Positions 33,190 through 43,133 of a stretch of 64,000 bases of DNA are shown here, piece by piece. The stretch is from Pantoea rodasii (GTDB taxonomy: Bacteria; Pseudomonadota; Gammaproteobacteria; Enterobacterales; Enterobacteriaceae). The stretch covers positions 1-64,000 of the forward strand of contig NZ_MLFP01000008.1 in the NCBI RefSeq assembly GCF_002095465.1. The letters are read 5' to 3'. How positions within the stretch are numbered: the first letter of the stretch is position 1; every line of letters starts with the position of its first letter. The notes under the pieces were generated by a model that made no database searches, was not told the origin of the DNA, and worked only from the letters and a program-made list of their open reading frames with translations. The translations under genes and the position numbers were made by a program.

Positions 33190-33953
33190 CCACAGAAACG
33201 TCCTTCCCTCACGAAAACGGTGATGACGTTGTTCCGTCATCAGGCGGCAGGTTCAGCGCCCTAAAACGCCGGCTGCCGGCTATAGGACTGACCACGCTTT
33301 CGGTTGCCGCACTGGGGCTCGCATTCATATCGCTTCGCGCCGGTGTGTCGCAGGAAAACCGTCTCAGCTACGTCGAGAAGCAGCAAAACGTGGTTTACAC
33401 CCAGGCACTGGCTAAAACCGATTTTGAACCACTCCAGGCCAACATCAGCACTCAGGCCGAGGCGATAAAAAGGCAGCAGGTTCAGCTCGATGCGGTCCGT
33501 AAATCGCTAGAAGCATGGTCTGCCAAAGGCTTATCTGAAGCAGTCGATCAGGTTCGCCATTCGATCGATGAGCTGAATGATTCGCAGACTGCACTGCAGA
33601 GCCGTCAGGCTGCAATGGAACAGGCAGTTACCGCACTGCAGCACCCGCCTCAGAAAGCGCAGCAGGCCACAGCTGAACCCAAAACGGCAACACCTGTAGA
33701 AAAGCCAGCACCCGCTAAGCCGCACCGGGCAGTCAAAACCGTGGCCCGTAAAGCGCCATTTGTACTGACCGGCGTTGAAAAGCGGGGCACGGAGTCGTTT
33801 GCGGCCATTGCGCCGTCGGGATTCAGCTCGCTGGCTGAAATCCGCCTGATCGGCGAAGGCCAGACCGTTAATGGCTGGACACTTGTTCACGCCGGCTACG
33901 GGCAGGCGCAATTTCGTGTGAACGATCGCTTAACGACTATCAACGTTCGCTAA
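33186..33953 (+). CDS. Conjugation-cluster inner-membrane coiled-coil protein
   Basis: An N-terminal cytoplasmic segment is followed by one membrane span (about 30-55, IGLTTLSVAALGLAFISLRAG), a coiled coil (about 65-150) and a Lys/Pro/Ala-rich stretch. The C-terminal domain (about 190-255) is compact: APFVLTGVEKRGTESFAAIAPSGF and GYGQAQFRVNDRL. It overlaps pilL (ATGA). This position in the cluster is usually occupied by a membrane protein of unknown role; the topology suggests a periplasm-spanning part of the secretion channel. Confidence 0.75.
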   Translation: MTTETSFPHENGDDVVPSSGGRFSALKRRLPAIGLTTLSVAALGLAFISLRAGVSQENRLSYVEKQQNVVYTQALAKTDFEPLQANISTQAEAIKRQQVQLDAVRKSLEAWSAKGLSEAVDQVRHSIDELNDSQTALQSRQAAMEQAVTALQHPPQKAQQATAEPKTATPVEKPAPAKPHRAVKTVARKAPFVLTGVEKRGTESFAAIAPSGFSSLAEIRLIGEGQTVNGWTLVHAGYGQAQFRVNDRLTTINVR

Positions 33954-33963
33954 CGGAGGTGAT

Positions 33964-34689
33964 ATGAAGCTAAAAATAGCCAGCTTTGCAGCGATTATGC
34001 TTTGCTGCTCTGCGCAGGCCAGCGTTCTGGTTCAGAATTCCAGGGGCGATCCGGTGGATGCGCCGGCGCAGAGCGTGCAGCAAAGCAGCGTGCAGGATCT
34101 GAAACAGCAATCCGGTCAGTGGGGGCTAAGTCAGGACGATTATGAGCGCTATCAGTCGCTGATGAACGGTCCGCGCGGCATTCAGTCACCGGGTCTGGAT
34201 CCTCTGTCAACGCTGGGTATCGAGGCGCGGAGCCAGGCCGAACGTTGTCAGTATGCTGAGAAGTGGGTAAAGGAAGAGTTTGCGCGTACGCAAAAAGAGC
34301 TGGATTTCCAGCGCGAAGTCACCGCCGCATGGAAGCGGCTCTATCCGGAAACGCTTGCGGTAAATATGGGCAACGCAGCCGGCATTGCCCACGACACCGG
34401 AGGCCGGCTGGCGCTGTTCGTTAAGTCAGCGGGCTGCGGGCAGTGTGACGCCCGGCTGGCAGCGGTATTAGCCGATAACAGGCCGGTTGATATCTACCTT
34501 GTAGACAGCCAGGGCGATGACGGGAAACTTCGCGGCTGGGCAAAAGACCATCACATTCCGCTGGACAGGGTGCGCAGCCGTCAGATCACACTGAATCACG
34601 ACGGCGGTCGCTGGATGCGGTTCGGTAACGGCATGATGCCGGTGGTTCTGCAGCAGGGGGAAGATGGATGGCAACTCGCCGCATTCTGA
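33964..34689 (+). CDS. Integrating conjugative element protein, TIGR03759 family
   Basis: A cleavable signal peptide (to about SAQA) is followed by WGLSQDDYERYQSLMNGPRG, the family hallmark, and a C-terminal thioredoxin-like region with FVKSAGCGQCDARL (a CxxC) and an IYLVDSQGDD strand. It is periplasmic by signal peptide and probably acts in redox or scaffold function for the mating apparatus. It overlaps the next gene by 22 bp. Confidence 0.88.
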   Translation: MKLKIASFAAIMLCCSAQASVLVQNSRGDPVDAPAQSVQQSSVQDLKQQSGQWGLSQDDYERYQSLMNGPRGIQSPGLDPLSTLGIEARSQAERCQYAEKWVKEEFARTQKELDFQREVTAAWKRLYPETLAVNMGNAAGIAHDTGGRLALFVKSAGCGQCDARLAAVLADNRPVDIYLVDSQGDDGKLRGWAKDHHIPLDRVRSRQITLNHDGGRWMRFGNGMMPVVLQQGEDGWQLAAF

Positions 34690-35294
34690 CCGGAGCGGCG
34701 CTGCTGCTTTCATTTTCCACGTTCGCCGGTGGCAAACAGACCGTTCCGGAGGGGTATGTGCGCGTGGCACAGACTCACAGCGTGCCGCCTGAATCGCTCT
34801 ACTCCGTCAGCCTGCAGGAATCATCGCGCAGGCTGCCGCAGGGCGAACGCCCGTGGCCGTGGACCCTGAACGTCGCAGGTAAGGGCTATCGCTATAAAAC
34901 TCGCCTTGAAGCCTGGCAGGCGCTGCAAGTGTTCATGAAAACGAACTCACTGAAGCGCATCGATGTCGGTATCGCTCAGGTTAATCTCGGCTGGAACGGC
35001 CAGCGTTTTACGTCAACCTGGGAGGCGCTGGATCCTTACGTGAATCTCAACGCCGCTGCCGCCATCCTGCGCGAGTGCTGGGACCGGAACCCCGGAAGCT
35101 GGCTCGATGCAGCCGGCTGTTATCACCATCCCGCAGGCGGCGCACCCGCTGCCCGCTATCGCGCTTTCGTTAAAAGTAAGCTCGCCATGCTCCAGTCCTC
35201 GCCGCATCTGCCGGCGGCTACCGCAGTTGAACAGACCGCGTCCGCATCGGTGCCGGATAACGGCCTCGTCTGGATAGATCCACGGAGTCAGTGA
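34668..35294 (+). CDS. Lytic transglycosylase (SLT domain) of the conjugation cluster
   Basis: A signal peptide (ILTGAALLLSFSTFAGG) leads to an SLT domain: catalytic Glu in SVSLQESS, then DVGIAQVNLGWNG, NLNAAAAILRECWDRN and AAGCYHHPAGG. It opens peptidoglycan for the type IV secretion channel. The length (208 aa) is normal. It sits in its usual place between TIGR03759 and TIGR03765. Confidence 0.9.
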   Translation: MATRRILTGAALLLSFSTFAGGKQTVPEGYVRVAQTHSVPPESLYSVSLQESSRRLPQGERPWPWTLNVAGKGYRYKTRLEAWQALQVFMKTNSLKRIDVGIAQVNLGWNGQRFTSTWEALDPYVNLNAAAAILRECWDRNPGSWLDAAGCYHHPAGGAPAARYRAFVKSKLAMLQSSPHLPAATAVEQTASASVPDNGLVWIDPRSQ

Positions 35295-35296
35295 TC

Positions 35297-35802
35297 ATGA
35301 ATCTGAAAAACCTCATTGTTACCGCATTCATCGCCTTTTCGCCCGCCGCGCTGGCTGAGCTCAACGTCATTGCAGACCTGGGCGGGCAGAGCACGCAGGC
35401 TATGTTCGAAGCCGTCAACCGGCAGGATACGCCGCCTGCGCCTGCTGCAGCTCCTGAAAAGGGTGAAGCGGCCATGCTGCCCGTTATTACGCCAGAACTT
35501 TCCCCCGGAAACGTGACTCCCCGGGCGCTGCAGCTGCCGGGCATCGGCGCGCTGTTTATCATGGGTGATGACAGCTATTCACGGCAGTGGCTGCAGCAGA
35601 ACGTACAACAGCTTTCGGCCAGAAATGCAGCCGGCCTCATTGTGAACGTTGAAAGCATGGCATCGCTGGAATCTCTGCGCGGTCTCGCGCCCGGTCTTCA
35701 GCTGGCCCCTCATCGGGATCTGAACTTGCCCGCCGCCTGCAGCTGACCCATTACCCCGTACTGATCACGGACAGCGGCCTGTCTCAGGAGGTAGGGCATT
35801 GA
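35297..35802 (+). pseudogene. Integrating conjugative element protein, TIGR03765 family, one-base frameshift
   Basis: A signal peptide and the family stretch LQLPGIGALFIMGDDSYSRQWL are followed by AAGLIVNVES. Near 35712 the frame is lost; the alternative frame gives SGSELARRLQLTHYPVLITDSGL and ends at 35800-35802, matching the family's C-terminus. A single missing base explains it. The start at 35297 is preferred because GGAG lies upstream. The function is unknown; the protein is periplasmic. Confidence 0.8.
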
Positions 35803-36367
35803 TATCAGCTCCTTACGTCGCGGCACTGCTGATGCCAAATCCGGTCCTGCTGGCCGACTTGCTGGCCGTGATTATCTTTCTGCTCTGGCGCTTTCGCCGG
35901 CACTCGGTCAGCGAGCGGCGGCACCGCCGTTATCGCGCAACGGCAGACCGTGTCTATACCCGCCTTCGCCAGCTCAGCGGAGACGGGCAGCGCATGAGCT
36001 ATTTGCGCAAGATTAATCCCTACGTCTTTGAGGAGTTACTGCTGCTGGCATTTGAGCGTCAGGCTATGCCGTACAGCGTAATGCGTCATACAGCGGCGAC
36101 GGCGGGCTGGACGGACGCGTACACATAAACGGTGAGTGCTGGCTGATTCAGGCCAAGCGCTACAGCCGGGCGATAACGCCGGCGCACGTTCAGGACTTTG
36201 ATGCGCTGCTGACGCGTATGGGGCAGCGTGGTCTGTTTATTCATACCGGCCGGACGGGCCAGAAAAGCAGGACTGCCAGTAGCAGTTCACAGCAACTGAT
36301 GATTATCAGCGGACAACGCCTTCTGGCTCTGCTGGCTGGTAAACCCTTTAAGGAGTTTTCTTTGTGA
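35799..36367 (+). pseudogene. Membrane-anchored restriction-endonuclease-like (Mrr-type) protein, frameshifted
   Basis: It starts at TTG 35799, overlapping the previous gene. A membrane segment (about 15-32) is followed by INPYVFEELLLLAFERQ, the entry helix of an Mrr-type nuclease fold. The frame breaks near 36095. The other frame continues SGDGGLDGRVHINGECWLIQAKRYS, the catalytic Asp and QxK motif of this fold, and reaches a stop at 36365-36367. Such a gene is a standard part of PFGI-1 clusters just before traD. One missing base explains the lesion. Confidence 0.78.
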
Positions 36368-38463
36368 GTGATAAATATGTAATTGAGGCCCTTCTGCGCC
36401 CGGCTGTGGAACTGAATACAGCGGTCGCAGCGGGCACTGCCGCCATCGTCTGCGTGACAACTCCCTGGGCAGTAGCCCTGGCACCCTCCGTCAGCTATGT
36501 CACCGCCGGCGGATTCGCAGTGCTTTCTGCCATACGCGCGCGTCAGGGAATGCAGGTTATTCGCTACCGCCGCAATCTTCGCCGTTTACCTCGCTACATC
36601 ATGACGTCAAAACAGATCCCCGTCAGTAAACGTCGGCTTTTTCTGGGCCGCGGGTTTCGCTGGACCCAGAAACATACCCAGCGCCTGCGCGATACGCTGC
36701 GCCCGGAAGTGGCCCATTACCTTAAGCCATCAAAGCTGTATCAGCTTGCCCGCCAGTTAGAGGAAGCGACAGAAAGCAGTTTGCCGGCGATCGGCAGACT
36801 GCTTAGTGCAGATTCGCCAGTCAATCCGGTTCGCCCGCTTCCCCCGGTTGGCGGTAATCCGGCCGTACACGGCATTGAACCGGATGAAACTGACGTCACG
36901 CTCGATCTACGTGAGCGTGTCGGTCACACGGTTGTCTACGGTACGACACGCGTGGGCAAAACACGCCTCGCTGAGCTGTTAATCACTCAGGATATACGTC
37001 GTGGAGACGTCACCATCGTGTTTGATCCAAAAGGCGATGCGGACCTGCTGAAAAGGGTCTGGGCGGAAGCGCACCGGGCGGGGCGGGGCGATGAGCTGAC
37101 TGTTTTCCATCTGGGCTGGCCTGATATTTCCGCGCGGTATAACGCCGTAGGACGCTTCGGGCGCGTATCGGAAGTCGCTACCCGCGTTGCCGGCCAGCTC
37201 AGCGGCGAAGGTAACAGCGCAGCGTTTCGCGAATTTGCCTGGCGATTCGTGAATATCGTTGCCCGGGCGCTGGTTGCTCTCGGGGAACGTCCGGATTACA
37301 CGCTCATCACTCGCTACGTGAACAACATCGCCGATCTGTATCTGCGTTACGCCGAAAAAATCATTACCGAGAAACTGCCTGAACTGCACAGCCAGATCGA
37401 AAACAACGCCAACGCATTTAGTGAGGACGACGTGCCGCGCAACATGCAGGGGCAGCCTGAAGCTATCCGGATATGGGCAGTTGAAGTGGCGCTGAGTTCT
37501 GACGCAGGAAACGAGCTGTATGACCCGATACTTGACGGGCTGCGCTCTGCAGTACGCTATGACCGCACCTACTTCGACAAAATCGTGGCGTCACTGCTGC
37601 CGCTGCTGGAAAAGCTGACCACCGGTAAAACGGCGGAGCTGCTGTCTCCCGATTATCTGAACATGGAAGATCCGCGCCCTATTTTTGACTGGGAGCAGGT
37701 TATTCGTAAAAAAGGCATCGTTTACGTGGGGCTTGATGCTCTCAGCGACAGCGAAGTTGCAAGCGCCGTGGGTAACAGCATGTTTGCCGATCTGGTGAGC
37801 GTAGCCGGTCATATCTATAAGCACGGTATCAACGGCGGCCTGCCGGGTTCAAAAGAGGGCAAAGACCCCATTAACCTGCACTGCGATGAATTCAACGAAC
37901 TGATGGGTAATGAGTTTATCCCACTCATCAATAAAGGCGGCGGTGCGGGCATGCAGGTGACGGCCTATACGCAGACCTCATCTGATATTGAAGCCCGGAT
38001 CGGGAGTGCGGCCAAAACCTCTCAGGTTCAGGGTAACTTCAACAACCTGATCATGCTGCGCGTGAGAGAGAACCGGACGGCAGAGCTGCTGACCTCACAG
38101 CTGCCGCAGGTTGAAATCTACAGCAAAACGCTGGTCTCGGGTCATCAGGATTCAGCTGACGTCACCGTCAATCACGACTTTACCTCCAGCACCCAGGACC
38201 GTGTAGGCACCATTAAGGTGCCACTGCTTGAGCCTGCCGACATTGTGACACTGCCTAAAGGTCAGGCTTTTGCGCTGCTTGAGGGCGGCCAGCTCTGGAA
38301 AATTCGCATGCCGCTGCCGGCGGGCGATGCAGGTGACGTGCATATGCCTGAGAACATCGCGCGTCTTGCAGAAGAGATGCGCCGGAATTACCACAGCAGT
38401 GAAGGGTGGTGGGACAGCCGCAGTTCAGCAGCTGCGCCAGTGAAGGGAGATAACAATGGCTGA
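36364..38463 (+). CDS. traD: Conjugative coupling ATPase TraD (TIGR03743)
   Basis: The 699-residue type IV coupling protein has two N-terminal membrane segments (about 15-60), Walker A in VYGTTRVGKTRLAELL, FDPKGDADLL, and Walker B in NLHCDEFNELMGNEF, then YTQTSSDIEARIGSAAK. It links the relaxosome to the secretion channel. The start is GTG at 36364 after AAGGAG, overlapping the previous stop. It appears intact. Confidence 0.93.
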   Translation: MSDKYVIEALLRPAVELNTAVAAGTAAIVCVTTPWAVALAPSVSYVTAGGFAVLSAIRARQGMQVIRYRRNLRRLPRYIMTSKQIPVSKRRLFLGRGFRWTQKHTQRLRDTLRPEVAHYLKPSKLYQLARQLEEATESSLPAIGRLLSADSPVNPVRPLPPVGGNPAVHGIEPDETDVTLDLRERVGHTVVYGTTRVGKTRLAELLITQDIRRGDVTIVFDPKGDADLLKRVWAEAHRAGRGDELTVFHLGWPDISARYNAVGRFGRVSEVATRVAGQLSGEGNSAAFREFAWRFVNIVARALVALGERPDYTLITRYVNNIADLYLRYAEKIITEKLPELHSQIENNANAFSEDDVPRNMQGQPEAIRIWAVEVALSSDAGNELYDPILDGLRSAVRYDRTYFDKIVASLLPLLEKLTTGKTAELLSPDYLNMEDPRPIFDWEQVIRKKGIVYVGLDALSDSEVASAVGNSMFADLVSVAGHIYKHGINGGLPGSKEGKDPINLHCDEFNELMGNEFIPLINKGGGAGMQVTAYTQTSSDIEARIGSAAKTSQVQGNFNNLIMLRVRENRTAELLTSQLPQVEIYSKTLVSGHQDSADVTVNHDFTSSTQDRVGTIKVPLLEPADIVTLPKGQAFALLEGGQLWKIRMPLPAGDAGDVHMPENIARLAEEMRRNYHSSEGWWDSRSSAAAPVKGDNNG

Positions 38464-39229
38464 GGCACGTCGTACCGCACCGCAGCAATATCCGCAACAG
38501 CACCCTGCGCAACCGCGTGAGCACGGCCTGTTCTATAACCTAGTCTGGGGCTGGCCGTGGAAACTCGTTGGCGTGATCCTGGCTTCACTGATGGTGAGCC
38601 TTGTCATTGAATATGTCGGGATTGCGTTCTTCTGGCCTGAAATGGGGGCAGCGCACAGCCAGGCCGTGATGAATACCGAGTTTGGCTATCTGTCTTCTGA
38701 TTTTACCCGCAGCCTGCTGCTTTCCGAGCCGGCTGCAACGGTGACGCGCTGGATAACGGATGCTTATCAGTGGGCGTTTGTGGACAGTGGGATCATCGGC
38801 TGGATACAGGAAAAATATCAGGCCGAGATGAACAGCGGCGATGAGGTATCGCGCAATCTAAAGGGTGCCAGCAGCTGGCTGGGCAAATATCTGCAGCAGT
38901 ACATGCTGGCAACGGTATATGTCTCTATCGTGACGCTGATTCGCGTCACGATCATTGCCCTTTCTGTACCGCTGTACGTACTGGTTATATGCGTTGCCGT
39001 GGTTGAAGGGCTTGGCCGACGTGATTTGCGTCGGTTTGGTGCCGGATATGAATCGTCTTTTCTGTACCACCGTGCGAAAAGGTTGATTAAACCAGCCGTG
39101 TATCTGCCGGTGATGGCCTATCTCTCTTGGCCTTCGGCTGTCTACCCAAATCTTCTGCTGCTGCCAGCAGCGTTAATGCTGGGGCTCACCATTACGGTGA
39201 CAACTGCATCATTTAAAAAATACTTATGA
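38456..39229 (+). CDS. Integrating conjugative element membrane protein, TIGR03747 family
   Basis: The 257-residue protein has about four membrane spans (near 38-58, 155-185, 215-232 and 235-252) with a periplasmic segment between the first two, and the family start FYNLVWGWPWKLVGVIL. It follows TraD with an 8-bp overlap, as in related elements, and probably supports the coupling protein at the inner membrane. Confidence 0.88.
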   Translation: MAEARRTAPQQYPQQHPAQPREHGLFYNLVWGWPWKLVGVILASLMVSLVIEYVGIAFFWPEMGAAHSQAVMNTEFGYLSSDFTRSLLLSEPAATVTRWITDAYQWAFVDSGIIGWIQEKYQAEMNSGDEVSRNLKGASSWLGKYLQQYMLATVYVSIVTLIRVTIIALSVPLYVLVICVAVVEGLGRRDLRRFGAGYESSFLYHRAKRLIKPAVYLPVMAYLSWPSAVYPNLLLLPAALMLGLTITVTTASFKKYL

Positions 39230-39407
39230 CTTTTATAAATAATTATCTGCGGGGTGTTTTTTGATGAGCACTGAAAAGCCATAGGGCATAACAGTGCATT
39301 GGAAATAGTGATGGAAAACGACCTGACCGGCTTCCTTTCTTTTACCGCCAGTACATCTGGCTAACTGTAAGCCACTGACCGTGTAAGCGTGTCTCACGCT
39401 GCCTTAT

Positions 39408-39427
39408 AAGCCGCTCATGCGGCTTTT
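39408..39427 (+). terminator. Intrinsic terminator after the first conjugation operon
   Basis: AAGCCGC-TCAT-GCGGCTT followed by T residues. A second small hairpin (AGCGTG-TCT-CACGCT, 39386-39400) lies just upstream. The rest of 39230-39526 shows no gene. Confidence 0.7.
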
Positions 39428-39526
39428 GCTTGATTCAAGCTCTGTTACTTATCGAATCCGCAAGAGTTAACATAAAAATCCTCCGCAGTTAAATAGTCTA
39501 TCAGTCAGTGGCTGATGCAGTCAGGT

Positions 39527-42040
39527 TCAGATGTGTTTGTATCGGGATTCCAGTGTTCCGGTCAGTCGCATATCCATTTCCCAGAGGGTTGTCATCACAC
39601 CCTCAAGTGGATCTCTGCCGCTATGGTAGTACGTATTAAAAAGTGTGCCGTCGGGATATTGGAACAAACAAAGTTCATCTAAAGAATCTTTTCTTACCAA
39701 TAGAGATGACTCTACTCGAGAGTTATAAACCATATAAATCAAGCAGTTGTTAATTCTTAATGGTAATGTGTTCCCTCCTTTTGGTGACACATCAATCGTG
39801 ATGCTGAGTGAAATATGTCTCTCCCGCAGATAAACAAGCTCTCGGAATTCTTCACTAAATCTGGAACCATAAACAACGAGGACGTAATCCAGCTGGTCAG
39901 CCGTTTTGTTACTAACATCTTTGAGCAGGGCGTCAAGGCTGTTGACCTGCATAGTAACTTTTGCGGATAATTTCCACATGTATTGATGCAGTTTGCGAAG
40001 TATATAATTTTTGATATCAGATGCTGAGGGGAAATCTACATGAAAATTATGATTTAGTCCCAGGGAGACATACTCTTTAGAGACATTTGCTGGAATATAC
40101 TCCATTTGCCAATTCTTATTAAAATTCGAACTGGTAGTAAAACTTAAACATGCTAGTAAAATATCTTCGCGAAGACTTTCTGATAATGATTGTGTAAGTC
40201 TTAATTCTATGTTTCTGAAATGGTCCTTATCAACTTCAGCTGATATAATATCGGATTCTTTGCTGCGGTTAAACAGGGAGATATATCTATCCAGAATGCC
40301 GTTAAAGAAAATTACATTCGTTGCGTAGTCGGCCTCGGAAATAATATATGCATCAAAGGGTTCTTCATGGGTCCGTTTTAACCTTTCCAGTAACATGATT
40401 ACTCTGCACTTACTTGAATAAGAGAATAGTCCCCCAGCCAGAGCTTCGTTAACGCGATGCGTAACCTGCTCGTTTTTCCTGGCAAGTTTTATGGCGAGTA
40501 AAGCGTAGGCACCATAGAGGCTGCCCAAATCCTCTCTAACTCCTGAATACATGCGCCCAGCAATCAACGGCCTTTCATTAAATGAGTTCATGACTTCAAT
40601 CGTTTCTGACAAACCATGATACCAACTGGAATCATGATGAGTATTATAATGCTCAGTTCTTATAATAACATCTATAATATCGGTGGCATCTCTGAATGCA
40701 GGCGTTAGTGTATCGTAAGTGCCTCTATCCTCATACAATCTCGAGTCTAGAAGATGAGTAACAAGATCAACTAAATCAACATGCTCTTGTGGTTCTATAT
40801 TTGCAATAATATAAGCTGATATCAGCAGTCGCATATCCGACAATGCGTTTGAAAAAATAATGGCTTGTGCTGCTGCTTCATTGTAAGAGCCACTTCGGAG
40901 CATCAAGTTCCATTGTGAATCTGTTTCCTGCAGATTCAAATAATCAGGTGTCAGAAAGAAACTGTGCCATCGATACTCTTCCTCCCAATGTCGTTCAAGA
41001 CGACTTTTCTCATACCAGAGGCAGAGAACGTCATGGACGTTTCTCACTGAATAATTATTATCACCAACCACCGGGGGGAGCAGCAGACGGACAGTCTGAT
41101 GCAAGTGGTACATGAGGCGGGCAGCAAATTCATCGCTGCCGGGTTTGCCAATAATCAACCCTAGACTCCACCCTTCCCACTGGCTGATAAAATTGCGAAT
41201 CAATTCCTGGTGCGTTTGCTCCTGACTGGCTGAAAGGGTGGTTCCAAGCCCGGCTCGCCACTCATTTAGCACATGCCAAACGCCAAAGAGTGACTGCAGG
41301 AACTGTTTAAAGTCCGAAAAATTAGACGCCTCTGATTTCCGATACACATATAACGGGATATACATGGATTCGTGAAAATATTCACCTGATGTTTCCGTCG
41401 TTTTTACCACCTCACGAAAAAATTTTCTCAAGTCGTAATGAAAAGACGCGCTGATTGAAAGATGTCTCCCAAGTTCACTTTCTGTATCGAGATAGTTTCC
41501 TTCTGAATGTGAAAAGCCTCTTTTTAGTGAGCTATACGTTTCAATTAATCGAATAACGCCCGCTTTAAATACGCTAATATTCTTATCATCAAGTGCATCG
41601 TACGCTTCAGCAAAAAAATCGAAAGTAATATCATCTTGTCTATTCAAATCCTCTGGCACACCTGTCACGAAACAACGGCTGTAAAGCCAGCACCAAAATT
41701 TGGATGGTTTTACTCCCTGATAGGACAGTAAGATTAATTCACCAGGCATGTTATTATGCGTAGGTAAAATCACGATCTCTACTTTTCCCTCCGATGCAGG
41801 GCGGAGTCTCTTAAGAAGAAATTTGAGGGGTTTTATATAGAAATCAATAATGATCTCATTCTTTTTGATGCCGCGTTTTACATATGACATGTTATTTTTG
41901 CCATAAGCCTGATAAGGAAGGATTGAGACTTTTTTTAGGTATTTTTCACCAAGGTAGACTCCTGGATACCTTAGACAAGAGCGAGTCATTGATTTATGAA
42001 TATCATCCATCAGAATATGTGAAAGAAAATACTTTCTCAT
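39527..42040 (-). CDS. Large hypothetical cytoplasmic protein (837 aa) of a two-gene cassette
   Basis: The protein is long, mostly helical and has no signal peptide or recognisable enzymatic motif. Segments such as WRAGLGTTLSASQEQTHQELI and DYVLVVYGSRFSEEF suggest a multi-domain protein with a repeat-like helical middle. The start at 42040 has a weak ribosome site. It lies 19 bp after the membrane-protein gene in the same direction, opposite to the conjugation genes, and is clearly richer in A and T. This site, between TIGR03747 and RAQPRD, breaks the conjugation cluster, so the pair is acquired cargo. Defence or toxin roles are possible; none is shown. Confidence 0.75.
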   Translation of the reverse strand: MRKYFLSHILMDDIHKSMTRSCLRYPGVYLGEKYLKKVSILPYQAYGKNNMSYVKRGIKKNEIIIDFYIKPLKFLLKRLRPASEGKVEIVILPTHNNMPGELILLSYQGVKPSKFWCWLYSRCFVTGVPEDLNRQDDITFDFFAEAYDALDDKNISVFKAGVIRLIETYSSLKRGFSHSEGNYLDTESELGRHLSISASFHYDLRKFFREVVKTTETSGEYFHESMYIPLYVYRKSEASNFSDFKQFLQSLFGVWHVLNEWRAGLGTTLSASQEQTHQELIRNFISQWEGWSLGLIIGKPGSDEFAARLMYHLHQTVRLLLPPVVGDNNYSVRNVHDVLCLWYEKSRLERHWEEEYRWHSFFLTPDYLNLQETDSQWNLMLRSGSYNEAAAQAIIFSNALSDMRLLISAYIIANIEPQEHVDLVDLVTHLLDSRLYEDRGTYDTLTPAFRDATDIIDVIIRTEHYNTHHDSSWYHGLSETIEVMNSFNERPLIAGRMYSGVREDLGSLYGAYALLAIKLARKNEQVTHRVNEALAGGLFSYSSKCRVIMLLERLKRTHEEPFDAYIISEADYATNVIFFNGILDRYISLFNRSKESDIISAEVDKDHFRNIELRLTQSLSESLREDILLACLSFTTSSNFNKNWQMEYIPANVSKEYVSLGLNHNFHVDFPSASDIKNYILRKLHQYMWKLSAKVTMQVNSLDALLKDVSNKTADQLDYVLVVYGSRFSEEFRELVYLRERHISLSITIDVSPKGGNTLPLRINNCLIYMVYNSRVESSLLVRKDSLDELCLFQYPDGTLFNTYYHSGRDPLEGVMTTLWEMDMRLTGTLESRYKHI

Positions 42041-42059
42041 TAGTCCGTCTCTTTTTCTT

Positions 42060-42641
42060 TCATCCAGTACATTTTAGGCTAGTAACAAAAAACCAGATGG
42101 ATAGTGTAATATTGAACAGCATCCATAAAAATGCGGTGACTGCAAATGCAGTATTAGTATATTTATCACCAAAAGATGAAGCCATCCCACCTAGCAAAAT
42201 AAATCCTGCAAGTGACAGACCACTTAGACCGGAGAACATGTATCCGGAATGCAGTTGATAGGCTGACTGAATATGTAGCCTTGCAGATTTCTTCTGGAAA
42301 AGTACGCTAATAAGGCCTACAACTAACGGAAATACGATACCAATAATTGTGAGTTGGCTGCCAAGTAAATTCGACATCCATCCTGATAAATTGGTAATGC
42401 CTGTGAAATGCTGGCGTGCGAATGGATGCAGTACAGGGCGAAAATATTCAGCCAGCCATACGGCGCCTGCCGCAGTAGTCCAGAGTACAATCATAGCCTT
42501 GATGTAATGGGTAGAACAACTAACAAGCAACCTCTCTATCCAATTCCATCTGAGTTTTTTGTGGTCCCGGTTTAATTTCAGATCCCGAAATACATCTTCC
42601 TTAGTCTGCCATGAAACGCTCTTCAGTAGTTTGCCAATCAT
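42060..42641 (-). CDS. Hypothetical four-span membrane protein (193 aa), partner of the 837-aa protein
   Basis: Four hydrophobic segments are visible: about 45-68 (AMIVLWTTAAGAVWLAEYF), 92-115, 133-153 and 163-185. The basic N-terminus is cytoplasmic. The FPLVVGLISVLFQKKSARLHIQ segment is typical of small helical membrane sensors, but I recognise no family. It is the first gene of the cassette. The two genes could have been one protein before a frameshift, since the membrane domain would make a plausible anchor, but the gap sequence does not prove this. Confidence 0.7.
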   Translation of the reverse strand: MIGKLLKSVSWQTKEDVFRDLKLNRDHKKLRWNWIERLLVSCSTHYIKAMIVLWTTAAGAVWLAEYFRPVLHPFARQHFTGITNLSGWMSNLLGSQLTIIGIVFPLVVGLISVLFQKKSARLHIQSAYQLHSGYMFSGLSGLSLAGFILLGGMASSFGDKYTNTAFAVTAFLWMLFNITLSIWFFVTSLKCTG

Positions 42642-42809
42642 AGATATCCCTAACTATCGATAAAAATTATCCCTTACAATAATTGTTAATCAGAATTTAA
42701 TCATGTGAAAGTTTTGCCGATTCATTAGTTCTTGATTTTCAGTTTTATATGTCTTCCGGGAAGATAAATTTACAAGAGGCTCCAACTGACAAAAGGGGTT
42801 GGGGATGCG

Positions 42810-43052
42810 ATGCTGGCCGACGTCAAGGTGATTTCCTATCAGGATAACTTGAACCGCAGCAGGGTGGCCGCACTTACATCACTATAGAAGCTCAAGCACG
42901 AACTCGAATTGGGTGGCTGGGCATCTATCCTGGCAAGAGTTGATTCGCTGGTGAACTGGCTCGTACTGCGGACTAAATCAATGAGGCTGAAGTTTTTTAT
43001 ACATAACTGCTGGCGCGTACGGCGCTTGCCAGAATTAGCCAATCTAATTTGA
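42810..43052 (+). pseudogene. Possible gene remnant with internal amber codon
   Basis: From ATG 42810 the frame reads MLADVKVISYQDNLNRSRVAALTSL, a TAG at 42885-42887, then KLKHELELGGWASILARVD and a basic tail to a TGA at 43050. Its composition is protein-like and it is open apart from the one stop. No family is recognised and no good ribosome site is seen. It may be left over from a gene displaced by the cassette. Confidence 0.22.
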
Positions 43053-43133
43053 TTGAGTTACAAAGATGACCAGCTGAATTTTTTGCGGAAAATTAGTTTG
43101 ATTGAATAAACCTTTTTTAATTCATCTTCGCTG

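Noticed and set aside
42060..42062. Fusing the 193-aa and 837-aa genes into one protein
   Set aside because: The frames differ and the 19-bp gap offers no single-base fix that joins recognisable sequence; two genes is the simpler reading.
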